Shown here: piece by piece, positions 25,182 through 32,570 of the stretch
How the letters are laid out: each line of letters begins with the position of its first letter
Numbering within the stretch: the first letter of the stretch is position 1
Source of the DNA: RGIG8244 sp045639325
Lineage (GTDB): Bacteria > Verrucomicrobiota > Lentisphaeria > Victivallales > UBA1829
Direction: 5' to 3'
DNA: 32,570 nucleotides
Assembly (NCBI GenBank): GCA_045639325.1
Contig: JAZUCU010000021.1
Location: 1-32,570, forward strand
Notes under the pieces: generated by a model
What the model saw: only the letters and a program-made list of their open reading frames with translations
What the model was told of the DNA's origin: nothing
The model's database searches: none
Translations under genes and position numbers: made by a program

Positions 25182-27332
25182 TTATTCATTTGCAAAACCT
25201 GCCTCATCTGCCAGAAGGGAACGCAGTTTTGTCAACGCCTGATTCTGAATCTGGCGGACACGTTCACGGGTGCGGCCGATTTCCTGACTTACTTCTTCCA
25301 ATGTTTTCGGACGTTTACCATCCAGTCCGAAACGCATCTGCAGGATCATACGTTCACGAATATCCAATTCACTCAAAAGAGAAATCAAACGGCCAACGGA
25401 TTCCACGTCAGAGAGCAGACGGTCCGGTGTCATTGTCCCGCGGTCCGGGATGATATCCTGAAATTCGCCGTCTTCACCCTGCTGAATCGGGTCCTGAAGG
25501 GAGAACGTACGCAGATCTGCCAGACGCAAGCCGGCAACGGTACGTTCGCTGTATGCCAGATGATCCGCAATTTCCGCGTCAGTCGGTTCACGTCCCAACT
25601 TTTCAGTCAGTTTCATTCTCACAGATTTGATCTTGTTGATCTTGCCTGCGGACTGAACCGGAATACGGATGGTACGGCTCTGGTTTGCCAAAGCACGGCG
25701 CATGGATTGCTTGATCCACCAGGCGGCGTAAGAACTGAACTTGGCGCCTTTGCCCGGGTCGAATTTTTCCACCGCACGCATCAAACCAATGTTGCCTTCC
25801 GAAATCAAGTCGAGAAGGGGCAAACCCAATCCCTTGAAGTCGTGAGCAATTTTAACCACAAGACGCAAGTTTGCCTTGATCAATGTGGTACGGGCGGCTT
25901 CATGAGCCATATTATCTTCACCATGAATTGCTGCGGCAAGGTCAACTTCCTCGTCTTTAGTCACCAGTTCGATCTGACCGATGTCATGCATGTACACTTT
26001 CATGGTGTCATTCTTGCTGACAGTTCCCTGTTTTGCAACAACTTTTGCGTTTTTCTTGTCCAGGGAGAGGTCTCTGACTCCATCCAGTTCCGGAATATCC
26101 AGATTGTCCGGAATATCTTCCAGCTGATCCGGGGGAGCATTTTCTTCTTCCTGCAAACGTTCCAGTTCCGCTTTCAGCTGCGCTTTGGTTTTACGTTTCG
26201 GCAACTGGGGTTCATCCTGCATCGCAAAAGGCGCAGGTGAGGGACCGAAGAAATCATCATCATCATCTGCGGGAAGCGGACCCTGTTTCGGAGCCGCCGG
26301 TTTCTTGGCAACTTCCGCTTTAGCCGGAGCTTTTTTCACTTCCGGAGCCGGGGCAGGAGCAGCGGCCGGTTTCGGGGTTTCCACAACCTTTTTCGCTTCA
26401 ACCGGAGCTTTTTTTACTTCCGGAGCCGGGGCAGCCGGAACGGCAGCTTTGACTGCTTCTTTTTTCACGGGTTCCGCTTTAGCGGGTGCTTTCGCAACGG
26501 GGGCAGGAGCAGCGGCCGGTTTCGGGGCTTCAGCAACAGTATTTTTTGTACTGGTCTTTTTCGCTTCAACTTCTGCTTTCTTTACGGGTTCCGCTTTAGC
26601 CGGAGCTTCTGCTTTTTTGGCAGTTTCCTTTTTCACCGGTTCCGCTTTAGCCGGAGCTTTTTTCGCAACTTCTGCTTTTGCAGGTGCTTTAGCCGCAGGG
26701 ACAGCGACTTTTTTAGCCGGTTCTTCTTTGGCTGCCGGAGCTTTCTTTGCGGGGGCTTCTGCTTTTTTCGTAACTTCTGCTTTCTTTGCAACTTCTGCCT
26801 TTGCGGGAGCTTTTTTTACTTCCGGAGCAGCAGCTTTGACCGCTTCTTTCTTGACGGCTTCTGCTTTTTTTGCGGGAACTTCCGCCTTTTTCACAGACTC
26901 GGATTTTGTCTGAGCTTTGACAGCGGGAGCAGCTTTTTTTGCGGGAGCTTTTTTTACTTCCGGAGCAGCAGTTTTTACGGGAGTTTTTGCTTCTTTTCCC
27001 GGTTCAGCCTTTTTTACAGCGGCAGCCGGGGCCTTTTTCGCAGGCGCTGCAGGGACAACAACTTTCTTTGCTGCAGCTTTCTTTTCTTCCTGCACCGGTG
27101 CTTTTTTTGTTGTCTTTGCAACAGTCACGGGTGCAATTTCTTTCTGTTTTTTGCCAGTCTGATTTTTGGACTTTGTTTCTTTCAACATAGGCTCCTGTTG
27201 TTTTGACTTCAAACCTGCTGCAGGTGCGGGTGTTGCAGATACAGTTTTTTTAGCGGCAATCTTCTGGTTTTCGTTAACCTTTGACGCGGGTAACTGCTGC
27301 GTCTTTTCAATTTTTTTGCCTTTTGAACTCAT
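25182..27332 (-). CDS. RNA polymerase sigma-70 family factor with a long Ala/Lys/Pro-rich N-terminal tail
   Basis: 716 residues. The C-terminal ~276 residues (from ~441) are a full sigma-70 core: region 1.2 (DTMKVYMHDIGQIELVTKDE), region 2 (NLRLVVKIAHDFKGLGLPLL, GNIGLMRAVEKFDPGKG, YAAWWIKQSMRRALANQSRT), region 3, and region 4 (ERMILQMRFGLDG, TLEEVSQEIGRTRERVRQIQ). In region 2.4 the Gln that reads position -12 in E. coli sigma-70 is kept, but the Thr three residues on is Arg. No region 1.1 is seen; residues ~25-350 are instead low-complexity K-A-P repeats (VKKAPAKAE, PKPAAAPAP), followed by an acidic DDDDD patch near 358. Whether it is the primary or an alternative factor cannot be decided here. 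AGGA lies 12 nt before the ATG. rpsU follows on the same transcript. Confidence 0.92.
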   Translation of the reverse strand: MSSKGKKIEKTQQLPASKVNENQKIAAKKTVSATPAPAAGLKSKQQEPMLKETKSKNQTGKKQKEIAPVTVAKTTKKAPVQEEKKAAAKKVVVPAAPAKKAPAAAVKKAEPGKEAKTPVKTAAPEVKKAPAKKAAPAVKAQTKSESVKKAEVPAKKAEAVKKEAVKAAAPEVKKAPAKAEVAKKAEVTKKAEAPAKKAPAAKEEPAKKVAVPAAKAPAKAEVAKKAPAKAEPVKKETAKKAEAPAKAEPVKKAEVEAKKTSTKNTVAEAPKPAAAPAPVAKAPAKAEPVKKEAVKAAVPAAPAPEVKKAPVEAKKVVETPKPAAAPAPAPEVKKAPAKAEVAKKPAAPKQGPLPADDDDDFFGPSPAPFAMQDEPQLPKRKTKAQLKAELERLQEEENAPPDQLEDIPDNLDIPELDGVRDLSLDKKNAKVVAKQGTVSKNDTMKVYMHDIGQIELVTKDEEVDLAAAIHGEDNMAHEAARTTLIKANLRLVVKIAHDFKGLGLPLLDLISEGNIGLMRAVEKFDPGKGAKFSSYAAWWIKQSMRRALANQSRTIRIPVQSAGKINKIKSVRMKLTEKLGREPTDAEIADHLAYSERTVAGLRLADLRTFSLQDPIQQGEDGEFQDIIPDRGTMTPDRLLSDVESVGRLISLLSELDIRERMILQMRFGLDGKRPKTLEEVSQEIGRTRERVRQIQNQALTKLRSLLADEAGFANE
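26283..27260 (-). repeat. Low-complexity coding repeat tract (Ala/Lys/Pro tail of the sigma factor)
   Basis: Repeated units encode KKAEAPAK, KKAPAKAE and PKPAAAPAP; at DNA level TTCCGCTTTAGCCGGAGC recurs, and the segment GCAGGAGCAGCGGCCGGTTT appears twice (near 26355 and 26500). It is dispersed degenerate repetition without spacers. Confidence 0.85.
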
Positions 27333-27439
27333 CTTGATGCATCATCCTGATTGTTTAATCTGCAGTTTCCGGTTATTCATCCTATTTTTTTGTATCCCGG
27401 AAAATAGTCCCGAGGCGCAAAAAAATAATATTTATATAT

Positions 27440-27467
27440 AATATAACATAAAATTTAAAAAAGTCAA
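27440..27467 (-). promoter_or_regulatory. Promoter of the sigma factor gene
   Basis: On the minus strand TTGACT (27462-27467), 16-nt spacer ending in TGT, TATATT (27440-27445). The leader would be about 100 nt. Confidence 0.65.
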
Positions 27468-27602
27468 GACCTTAAGCCCGAAAACACCAAAAAAGTTTTA
27501 AAAATAAGCTAATGTGACTTTCGGCTATAGTTTCATGCATAAATCTATTCGTGTTTTCTCGAATATTAAAAATACAATGCAGGTATTTTTTTATTTAAAA
27601 AT

Positions 27603-27630
27603 TTGAAAAATTTATATTTTATGCTAACTT
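27603..27630 (+). promoter_or_regulatory. Candidate promoter of the ArnT-like gene
   Basis: TTGAAA (27603-27608), 16-nt spacer ending in TGC, TAACTT (27625-27630). A TATAAT also occurs just downstream (27630-27635) at a less suitable distance, so the -10 is ambiguous. Confidence 0.45.
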
Positions 27631-27666
27631 ATAATCTCATTTGATAGGAACCTGTAACCCCGGAAT

Positions 27667-29298
27667 GTGATCGTGCAAAGAAAATCTTTTGAATATAATT
27701 ATTTCCTGATGCTGGTGGTGGTTTATTTTCTTGCATTGCAATTCCGCCCCGTCTTTTCTCCCATCGAAGTGAAATGCGCTGAGATTATCCGGGAAATGGT
27801 CATGTCCGGCGATTTGTTTTCCCTGCAGTTGAATTCCGAAGTCTGTAAAGATGGCGTACTGCCCGGATTGCAGCTCAGTGCTCTGCTTGCAAAAATGATT
27901 GCCCCATGGCGATTTGTGCTCCGATTGTTGTCGTTCGGTTCCGTCTGCTGTTGCGCCTGGTTGATGTATTACTTCTTCCGGATCAAATGTTATTCCCGAT
28001 TGACGGCGCAATTTGCTGTTTGCATTTTTCTGACGATGCCCGCTGTATTTATCGCCGGGACATCGGTCATGCCGGATATGTTGTTTGTTCTGTTGACCAT
28101 CTTGAGTTATGGGGTTTTGTATTCGTGTCAGGAGCGTCCCGCCCGAATTTATTCATCCGTTCTGGTGTATCTGTTCAGTGGCGTGATTGCCGGTTTTGCC
28201 TGCTGTATGAAAGATTTCAGCGGCTTTTTTCTCCCGTTAATATCCTTTATGGTTTTCCTGATTACATCAAAGCGGTGGAAAGATTTGTTGTTGTTTCCGG
28301 GAATCATGTTTATCGAAAGTCTGATGATTCTGCTGCTGTGGAATTTGTTGAATCCCCATGTGGAATATGTGCATTTTCTTTCTGATTTGACAGCCGTTCA
28401 TACGCATTTCAGCATCCGTTTCTGTTCGTTGAAAAGTTTGTTGGGCTTGATCGGCGGCGGGATTTTCTGGCTGCCTTTCTTTGTTGCATCCTGCATCGGA
28501 TTGGGGAAGAATCTGTGGCGTAATAACATGCTCCGGATGTCCTTGATATTCCTGCTGGTTGCTCTGTTCCGTTTTATTCTGTTTGATTCCTCTGTTGCTG
28601 CGATTCTGTTTATCTTGTTCCCGATGACGGTGTTGACGGCAGCCGGAATGCGCAGTTTCCTGATTCGGCACTGGGGAAAACGTCTGCTTTATATTGTTGC
28701 CGGTTCTCTGCTGTTTTTCAATCTTGCGACGGTGAGTTTATTTTTTATCGGATTTTTTGAAAATGTGCCGTCTCTTACGGTATTTTATAAGGACGAAGCC
28801 TGGTTGTGGATGCTGGCGATCGTCTTTTTGATTTCTTCCGCAGTAGGAGTTGTTTTTCTTTTTGCAGAACGGAGTTTATGTCAGAAACTCCGGTGCCTGC
28901 TTTTTGCCTTCTTTCCGTTCTTCCTGATTCTGATGTGCGTTTATCCCAGAGCGGTGGCAGGAGAGATTGCCCCGGCATCCTTGTTGAAAAATATGCCGGA
29001 AATATCTCATGATACTATGATTGCAACGGTGTCCGAATTTTTGCCCGATGTCTGCTGGGGATTGAAACGCAGCGATATTGTTCTGTTGGATTCGGGGGAT
29101 GCAGCGGCAGAATGGGTGCAGCGGCTGGGAAATAAAAAATTTGCTTCTGTGCTGCTTATTTTGAAAGCGCATGATTATGAACGCGGCAAGCGGTATGGAA
29201 TTTTTCCCGATAATGCGGTCTGGCATAAAAAGTGGAATCGGGATGTGCCTTGTGTCCTTGTAAAATATCAATATAATACGAAAGATTTGAAGAGATGA
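27667..29298 (+). CDS. ArnT/GT39-like polytopic membrane glycosyltransferase
   Basis: 543 residues from a GTG at 27667; a second GTG at 27673 has GGA at a better distance (9 nt) and may be the real start. After the first membrane helix the loop reads SPIEVKCAEIIREMVMSGDL, which mirrors the ArnT pattern DETRYAEIxREMLASGDW, with the usual Asp-Glu pair reduced to a single Glu. About ten to twelve membrane helices follow, and a short soluble C-terminus ends after residue ~420. ArnT-type enzymes move a sugar from undecaprenyl phosphate to lipid A or other envelope acceptors; the substrate here is unknown and the changed acidic pair warns against calling it ArnT. Its stop overlaps the next gene by 4 nt (ATGA). 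Confidence 0.78.
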   Translation: MIVQRKSFEYNYFLMLVVVYFLALQFRPVFSPIEVKCAEIIREMVMSGDLFSLQLNSEVCKDGVLPGLQLSALLAKMIAPWRFVLRLLSFGSVCCCAWLMYYFFRIKCYSRLTAQFAVCIFLTMPAVFIAGTSVMPDMLFVLLTILSYGVLYSCQERPARIYSSVLVYLFSGVIAGFACCMKDFSGFFLPLISFMVFLITSKRWKDLLLFPGIMFIESLMILLLWNLLNPHVEYVHFLSDLTAVHTHFSIRFCSLKSLLGLIGGGIFWLPFFVASCIGLGKNLWRNNMLRMSLIFLLVALFRFILFDSSVAAILFILFPMTVLTAAGMRSFLIRHWGKRLLYIVAGSLLFFNLATVSLFFIGFFENVPSLTVFYKDEAWLWMLAIVFLISSAVGVVFLFAERSLCQKLRCLLFAFFPFFLILMCVYPRAVAGEIAPASLLKNMPEISHDTMIATVSEFLPDVCWGLKRSDIVLLDSGDAAAEWVQRLGNKKFASVLLILKAHDYERGKRYGIFPDNAVWHKKWNRDVPCVLVKYQYNTKDLKR

Positions 29299-30134
29299 GT
29301 ACAGACTGTTTGTCCGGTAAAATAAATTTTCATACACATACCTATCGTTGCAAACATGCCGTAGGAACCGTGCGGGAAATGTGTCAGGCTGCAATGGAAC
29401 AAGGCATAACAACTCTCGGATTTTCCGAGCATATCCCTTTTCTTTCCGCTGAAATGAATATGCGTTACAGCCGTATTGCGCCGGAGGAATTGGAACTGTA
29501 TCGTCAGGAGATCCGCGAGGCGCAGAAGGAATTTCCACAGCTGCGTATTTTTGCCGGTATGGAATTGGAATATCAGGAAGATTATTTTTCCGGATATTAT
29601 CCCGAATTGCGGGAACGTCTGGAGCTTGATTATGTGATCGGCGGAACTCATTATTTTTACAGACCAAATGGCGAATTCGTGCCTGCCTGGATCGATACCG
29701 CTATTCTCGATATGAATGATTACCGGCGTTGTATGGAAGGTAATGTGAAATTGATGGAATCCGGAATGCTGCTTTATTTGGCACATCCGGATTTGTTTAC
29801 AAAGTTCTTCCCCCGCTGGACAAAAGAAATCGAAGCCATCACCAGAGACATGTTTGCCTGTGCCGAGGACTTGCAAATTCCGCTGGAACTTAATGCCAAC
29901 GGTTGGCGTAAGAAAGACCGGGTTTACCCCGATGGTACAAGCCGGAAGCTTTATCCGTGGCTGCCGTTCTGGGAATTGGCGACAGAATACAAAATCAAGT
30001 GCGTCGTCGGTTCCGACGCACATTGTCCGGCAGATGCATGGGGGAATACATCCGATATGGTAGCATTTGCACAGGATTTGGGATTGCCTGTTGTCAACCG
30101 TGACCTTGCAGCAGGTCTTGCATCTTCCTTATGA
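29295..30134 (+). CDS. PHP-domain histidinol-phosphatase (HisK type) or related metal phosphoesterase
   Basis: 279 residues; ATG overlaps the preceding stop. The metal-binding motifs of the PHP family appear in order: FHTHTYRCKH (residues 12-21), GFSEHIPF, GMELEYQ, GGTHYFY, AHPDLF and near the C-terminus VGSDAHC. The family removes phosphate from L-histidinol phosphate in histidine synthesis using a tri-metal centre; its size and the SEHIP and GGTHY segments fit the HisK/YtvP-type enzyme. No other his gene is nearby, and it is translationally coupled to a membrane glycosyltransferase, so another phosphoester substrate is possible. The last 6 nt overlap the stop of the convergent symporter gene. 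Confidence 0.85.
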   Translation: MSTDCLSGKINFHTHTYRCKHAVGTVREMCQAAMEQGITTLGFSEHIPFLSAEMNMRYSRIAPEELELYRQEIREAQKEFPQLRIFAGMELEYQEDYFSGYYPELRERLELDYVIGGTHYFYRPNGEFVPAWIDTAILDMNDYRRCMEGNVKLMESGMLLYLAHPDLFTKFFPRWTKEIEAITRDMFACAEDLQIPLELNANGWRKKDRVYPDGTSRKLYPWLPFWELATEYKIKCVVGSDAHCPADAWGNTSDMVAFAQDLGLPVVNRDLAAGLASSL

Positions 30135-31685
30135 GAAGAATCCGGCAGCAAACAGGAATGTGATCAACACCAGGATCGGTGATATAAACGCCACGAAGAA
30201 AATCCAGGAATTGACCGCTATCTGACGGGTCATTATTACTTTGAATTTTTCCGTCATTGTCAATGCCGTCATGTTGACATCCGGTGCCTGTTTATACAAT
30301 TCTTTGGCAGCTTGGCTTGCGCCCCAGATCCAGCCTGCAAAGATTGCAGAAGCCAATCCGTTCAGCGGCAGCATCCAGTTGGAGCAGATATAATCCAACT
30401 GATCCATGAAGCTGCCCTTGACGGATCCGAATGCTCCGACAAAGGCATTTTTAAGCCAGAGCAGAGAATTCCAGGAGATATTGCTGTAAGAACTCAGCAG
30501 GGAGAGGATTGTGATTATTGCGGTCAAAATGATGACCGACTTTTTACGGCTCCAACCCCATTGGGACATGGTACTGGAAATGCCGACTTCCAACAAACTC
30601 ATACCGCTTGTCAATGCGGCAAGAAGCATCAGGATAAAGAACAGAGTATTCCACAAAACGGAGAGGTTCCCCGGGATCGCCTGGAATGTTACAGGCAGAA
30701 TATTGAAAATCAAACCGGGACCTGCGCCGGGGTTGATTCCCACCGCAAACACGGCAGGGAAAATGGCAAGACCGGCAAGCAACGCAATCGAGGTGTCAAG
30801 AACAATGACCCAGACCGCAGATTTCAGAATATTCTGTTTTTGGGAGAGATAACTGCCGTATGTGACAACAATACCCATACCCAGACTCAAGGTAAAGAAG
30901 GAATGTCCCATTGCTTCCAGTACACCATGTGTGGAGAGCTTGCTGAAATCGGGAGCCAGCAGGAATTTAATCCCGGCGGATGCACCATCCAAAGTGATCC
31001 CGCGGATTGCCAGAATCAGGATCAGGACAAAGAGGGCAGGCATCATGATTTTTGATGCTGTTTCCAAACCTTTCTGAACGCCGAACCAGCAAACCACGGC
31101 ACAGCAAACCAGGAACAGAACGGTAAAGGAGGCAGTCAATGTGCCGTTACCGGCAACGGAGACGAATACGGCTTCCGCCTGTTGAACGTTGGCAAAATGG
31201 AGTTGTCCGGAGAGTGCTTTCCAGGCATACAGGAAGAACCAGCCGCCGATCATGGCATAATAAGACAGAATCAGTAATGCGACGAGTGACCCCGAGAAAC
31301 CGGCAAATGTCCATCCGTATATCATAAACAAAATAGAGATGATCGCAATGACAATGCTGAGTCCGTAGCTACCGTGGAATGCCAGCATCGTGGCAAGACC
31401 GAGACCGTATCCACCGATAAAACGGGGGAGCAGGGAGCCTTTACCGAAATGTTTGAATGCACCGACAACGTCACTCTGGGAAGCTCTACCCATTGCCATT
31501 TCTGCCAGCATGACAGGCAGACCGACGGTGACGATACACAGCAGATAAACCAAAACAAATGCTCCACCGCCGTTCATGCCGGTGACATAAGGGAATTTCC
31601 ATACGTTGCCAAGTCCGATGGCTGATCCGGCAGATGCCATAATAAATCCGAATGTCCCGCCCCAATGTTCCCGATTGCTGCTCAT
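30129..31685 (-). CDS. Sodium:neurotransmitter symporter family (NSS) amino-acid transporter
   Basis: 518 residues with about twelve membrane helices, the size of bacterial LeuT/MhsT-type transporters. Helix 1 carries the unwound substrate/sodium site ASAGSAIGLGNVWKFPYVTG followed by NGGGAF, nearly the same as in LeuT. AEMAMGR closes helix 2, and helix 6 region GMGIVVTYGSYLSQ is the second unwound segment. It would import an amino acid or amine with sodium across the inner membrane. The start has AGGA 14 nt upstream and GAAGA closer. It lies 27 nt downstream of the DUF2062 gene and is probably co-transcribed with it; the stop overlaps the convergent phosphatase gene by 6 nt. Confidence 0.93.
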   Translation of the reverse strand: MSSNREHWGGTFGFIMASAGSAIGLGNVWKFPYVTGMNGGGAFVLVYLLCIVTVGLPVMLAEMAMGRASQSDVVGAFKHFGKGSLLPRFIGGYGLGLATMLAFHGSYGLSIVIAIISILFMIYGWTFAGFSGSLVALLILSYYAMIGGWFFLYAWKALSGQLHFANVQQAEAVFVSVAGNGTLTASFTVLFLVCCAVVCWFGVQKGLETASKIMMPALFVLILILAIRGITLDGASAGIKFLLAPDFSKLSTHGVLEAMGHSFFTLSLGMGIVVTYGSYLSQKQNILKSAVWVIVLDTSIALLAGLAIFPAVFAVGINPGAGPGLIFNILPVTFQAIPGNLSVLWNTLFFILMLLAALTSGMSLLEVGISSTMSQWGWSRKKSVIILTAIITILSLLSSYSNISWNSLLWLKNAFVGAFGSVKGSFMDQLDYICSNWMLPLNGLASAIFAGWIWGASQAAKELYKQAPDVNMTALTMTEKFKVIMTRQIAVNSWIFFVAFISPILVLITFLFAAGFFS

Positions 31686-31712
31686 AATCTTCTTTGTTTC
31701 CTTGTAATTATA

Positions 31713-32255
31713 TTATTGATTGTTCTGCTTTGTCTCTGAACGGCGATGTTTCTTGCGTTCTTTTCGTTCCTGATATTTTCGTGCCAGTTTCAGGCTGAGC
31801 CAGTAGCCCGGAACAGCCGAGATGACTGCAAAAAATATTCCGCCCACAAAAAACGGAATGATAATTGACCAGCTCATTGTTTGAAATACAGCAAAGGCAT
31901 CCGCAAACGTCTCAATGGTTGCCAATGCTTCAAGGTCTTTCTGAAGACGTGAAAATGTCAACGGGCGGAAAATCAGATAACTTCCGATCCAGCACTGTAC
32001 CGGATAGATGAAGAATACAGATGCCGGATTGGTGACACAGGTAAAAGTCCAGGAAAGAAATTTATTGGCTTTGAAGATTACGGCAAGTACAAGGGCCGGA
32101 ACAGTTTGCAATCCAATGGGGATGATGAGCCCACAGCACAAGCCGATTGCCACACCTTTGGCAATGCTTTCCGGTGTGCCTTCTGCTTTTGCAACTTTCA
32201 TATAAAGTGAACGGAAATACCGTTTTACATTCATCATCAGCTTCTTTTCCTTCAT
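31713..32255 (-). CDS. DUF2062 membrane protein
   Basis: 180 residues from the ATG at 32255 (AAGGA 9 nt upstream). An ATG pair at 32237 preceded by AAGGAAAAG is an alternative start, favoured if the candidate promoter at 32273-32300 is real, since that promoter leaves almost no leader for 32255; an in-frame ATG at 32321 is not supported. Residues ~25-150 form the DUF2062 domain: GTPESIAKGVAIGLCCGLII, then PIGLQTVPALVLAVIFKANK, TNPASVFFIYPVQCWIGSYL, and a last membrane pair. The C-terminus is highly basic (KYQERKERKKHRRSETK). Its function is not known; the same domain is fused to the glycosyltransferase at 10252-11415, which suggests envelope work. Confidence 0.85.
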   Translation of the reverse strand: MKEKKLMMNVKRYFRSLYMKVAKAEGTPESIAKGVAIGLCCGLIIPIGLQTVPALVLAVIFKANKFLSWTFTCVTNPASVFFIYPVQCWIGSYLIFRPLTFSRLQKDLEALATIETFADAFAVFQTMSWSIIIPFFVGGIFFAVISAVPGYWLSLKLARKYQERKERKKHRRSETKQNNQ

Positions 32256-32272
32256 TTTTTGACGATCCTTAT

Positions 32273-32300
32273 ACTTTAGCACAGATTTTGATTTTTTCAA
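32273..32300 (-). promoter_or_regulatory. Candidate promoter of the DUF2062 gene
   Basis: TTGAAA (32295-32300), 16-nt spacer ending in TGC, TAAAGT (32273-32278) on the minus strand. The layout matches the other promoters, but the -10 is weaker. Confidence 0.4.
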
Positions 32301-32435
32301 GTGATGGTCCTGTATTTTCAATTCTTATGCTCTCTTTATATAGATTTGATTCGCAGATATCTCATATAATCCCCACAAAAAATATGTAATATGAAATTAT
32401 CCCGTCCGTAACAGCATTGATAAACCGGAAAATCA

Positions 32436-32570
32436 GCCCAAAGGGCGGAAAGAGTCAAACAGCCCAGGGTAAGCGTAGCGCAACCCTGGGACATATCGCA
32501 TAAAATTTGGGGTAAAGACTGGCATCGCCGTTTGGGGCGTTCCGCAAGGAATGGCACATACGGTGATGCC
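32436..32570. repeat. Cluster of palindromes at the right edge (REP-like or structured element, possibly truncated)
   Basis: Three inverted repeats lie in 135 nt: GCCC-AAA-GGGC (32436-32446); CCCAGGGT (32463-32470) with ACCCTGGG (32483-32490), plus an inner GCG/CGC; and GGCATCGCCG (32521-32530) with CGGTGATGCC (32561-32570), one G:U, the last base being the window end. No coding gene is supported in 32256-32570; a 73-codon minus frame (32336-32557) has the composition of a translated palindrome. Confidence 0.55.

Larger units (their letters stand above)
27333..27666. other. AT-rich intergenic region between the divergent sigma factor and ArnT-like genes
   Basis: 334 nt with no supported gene. 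It holds the sigma factor promoter (27440-27467, minus) and a candidate promoter for the ArnT-like gene (27603-27630, plus). Between them (about 27470-27600) is A/T-rich DNA in which I see nothing specific. A 12-codon frame (ATG at 27345, minus) overlaps the sigma factor start out of frame; I give it little weight. Confidence 0.6.

Noticed and set aside
26185..27190. Gly/Ala/Phe-rich frames antisense to the sigma factor tail
   Set aside because: They are reverse translations of K/A/P repeats.
26283..27260. CRISPR-like regularity in the repeats
   Set aside because: Repeat units differ in length, are in frame, and have no unique spacers of constant size; they are coding low-complexity DNA.
32336..32557. 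A 73-codon minus-strand frame at the right edge
   Set aside because: It spans the palindromes, is Cys-rich and low in plausibility, and has no support from a ribosome binding site or known family.

Overview
The window looks like chromosomal DNA of a Gram-negative bacterium from the Planctomycetes-Verrucomicrobia-Chlamydiae side of the tree, most likely a Lentisphaerota (Victivallis-like) gut or anaerobe lineage. The reasons are an AIDA-repeat protein joined to FG-GAP/VCBS motifs, a planctomycete/lentisphaera-type ECF sigma factor, LPS genes (lpxB and an LptF/LptG permease), ppdK, DUF2062 proteins and moderate GC with AT-rich intergenic DNA. This assignment is inference from gene style; no phylogenetic marker was compared.

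Layout. 1-2.3 kb: a left-truncated secreted alpha/beta hydrolase (minus), a LolA/LolB-like lipoprotein (plus) and an ECF sigma factor (minus). 2.3-6.1 kb: a 1262-residue AIDA-repeat/FG-GAP protein (minus) with a clear promoter and terminator. 6.3-11.4 kb: a compact six-gene plus-strand operon, with ATGA overlaps at four junctions, encoding a hotdog dehydratase, a hotdog thioesterase, a complete ketosynthase, a ketosynthase N-terminal-half protein without the catalytic Cys, a B12-binding radical SAM enzyme and a GT2-DUF2062 fusion. It resembles part of an aryl-polyene or unusual-lipid pathway but has no ACP, ketoreductase or acyltransferase here. 11.4-16.5 kb: a GT39-like membrane glycosyltransferase and carB (both minus). 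16.7-17.0 kb: two tandem tRNA-Glu(UUC) genes, each with its own terminator. 17.3-23.6 kb: pnp, ppdK and lpxB (plus). 23.6-27.3 kb: a minus-strand block of a sigma-70 factor with a ~350-residue Ala/Lys/Pro-rich N-terminal tail, rpsU and an LptG-like permease. 27.7-30.1 kb: an ArnT/GT39-like membrane protein overlapping a PHP-family histidinol-phosphatase (plus). 30.1-32.3 kb: a DUF2062 protein and a sodium:neurotransmitter-type symporter (minus). 32.4-32.57 kb: a cluster of palindromes at the right edge.

How it fits together. Most genes are housekeeping (pyrimidine/arginine precursor synthesis, RNA turnover, PEP/pyruvate interconversion, LPS synthesis and export, translation, transcription). 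The accessory material is the lipid-type operon, the AIDA protein with its neighbouring ECF sigma factor, and the two GT39-type enzymes. The most unusual points are the ACP-less lipid operon with a ketosynthase-half protein, the histone-H1-like tail on the sigma factor, a hairpin that can hide the very strong Shine-Dalgarno of rpsU, two junctions where an intrinsic terminator sits directly against the next gene's ribosome binding site, and a recurring promoter layout of TTGnnn, 16-nt spacer ending TGn, then TATATT.
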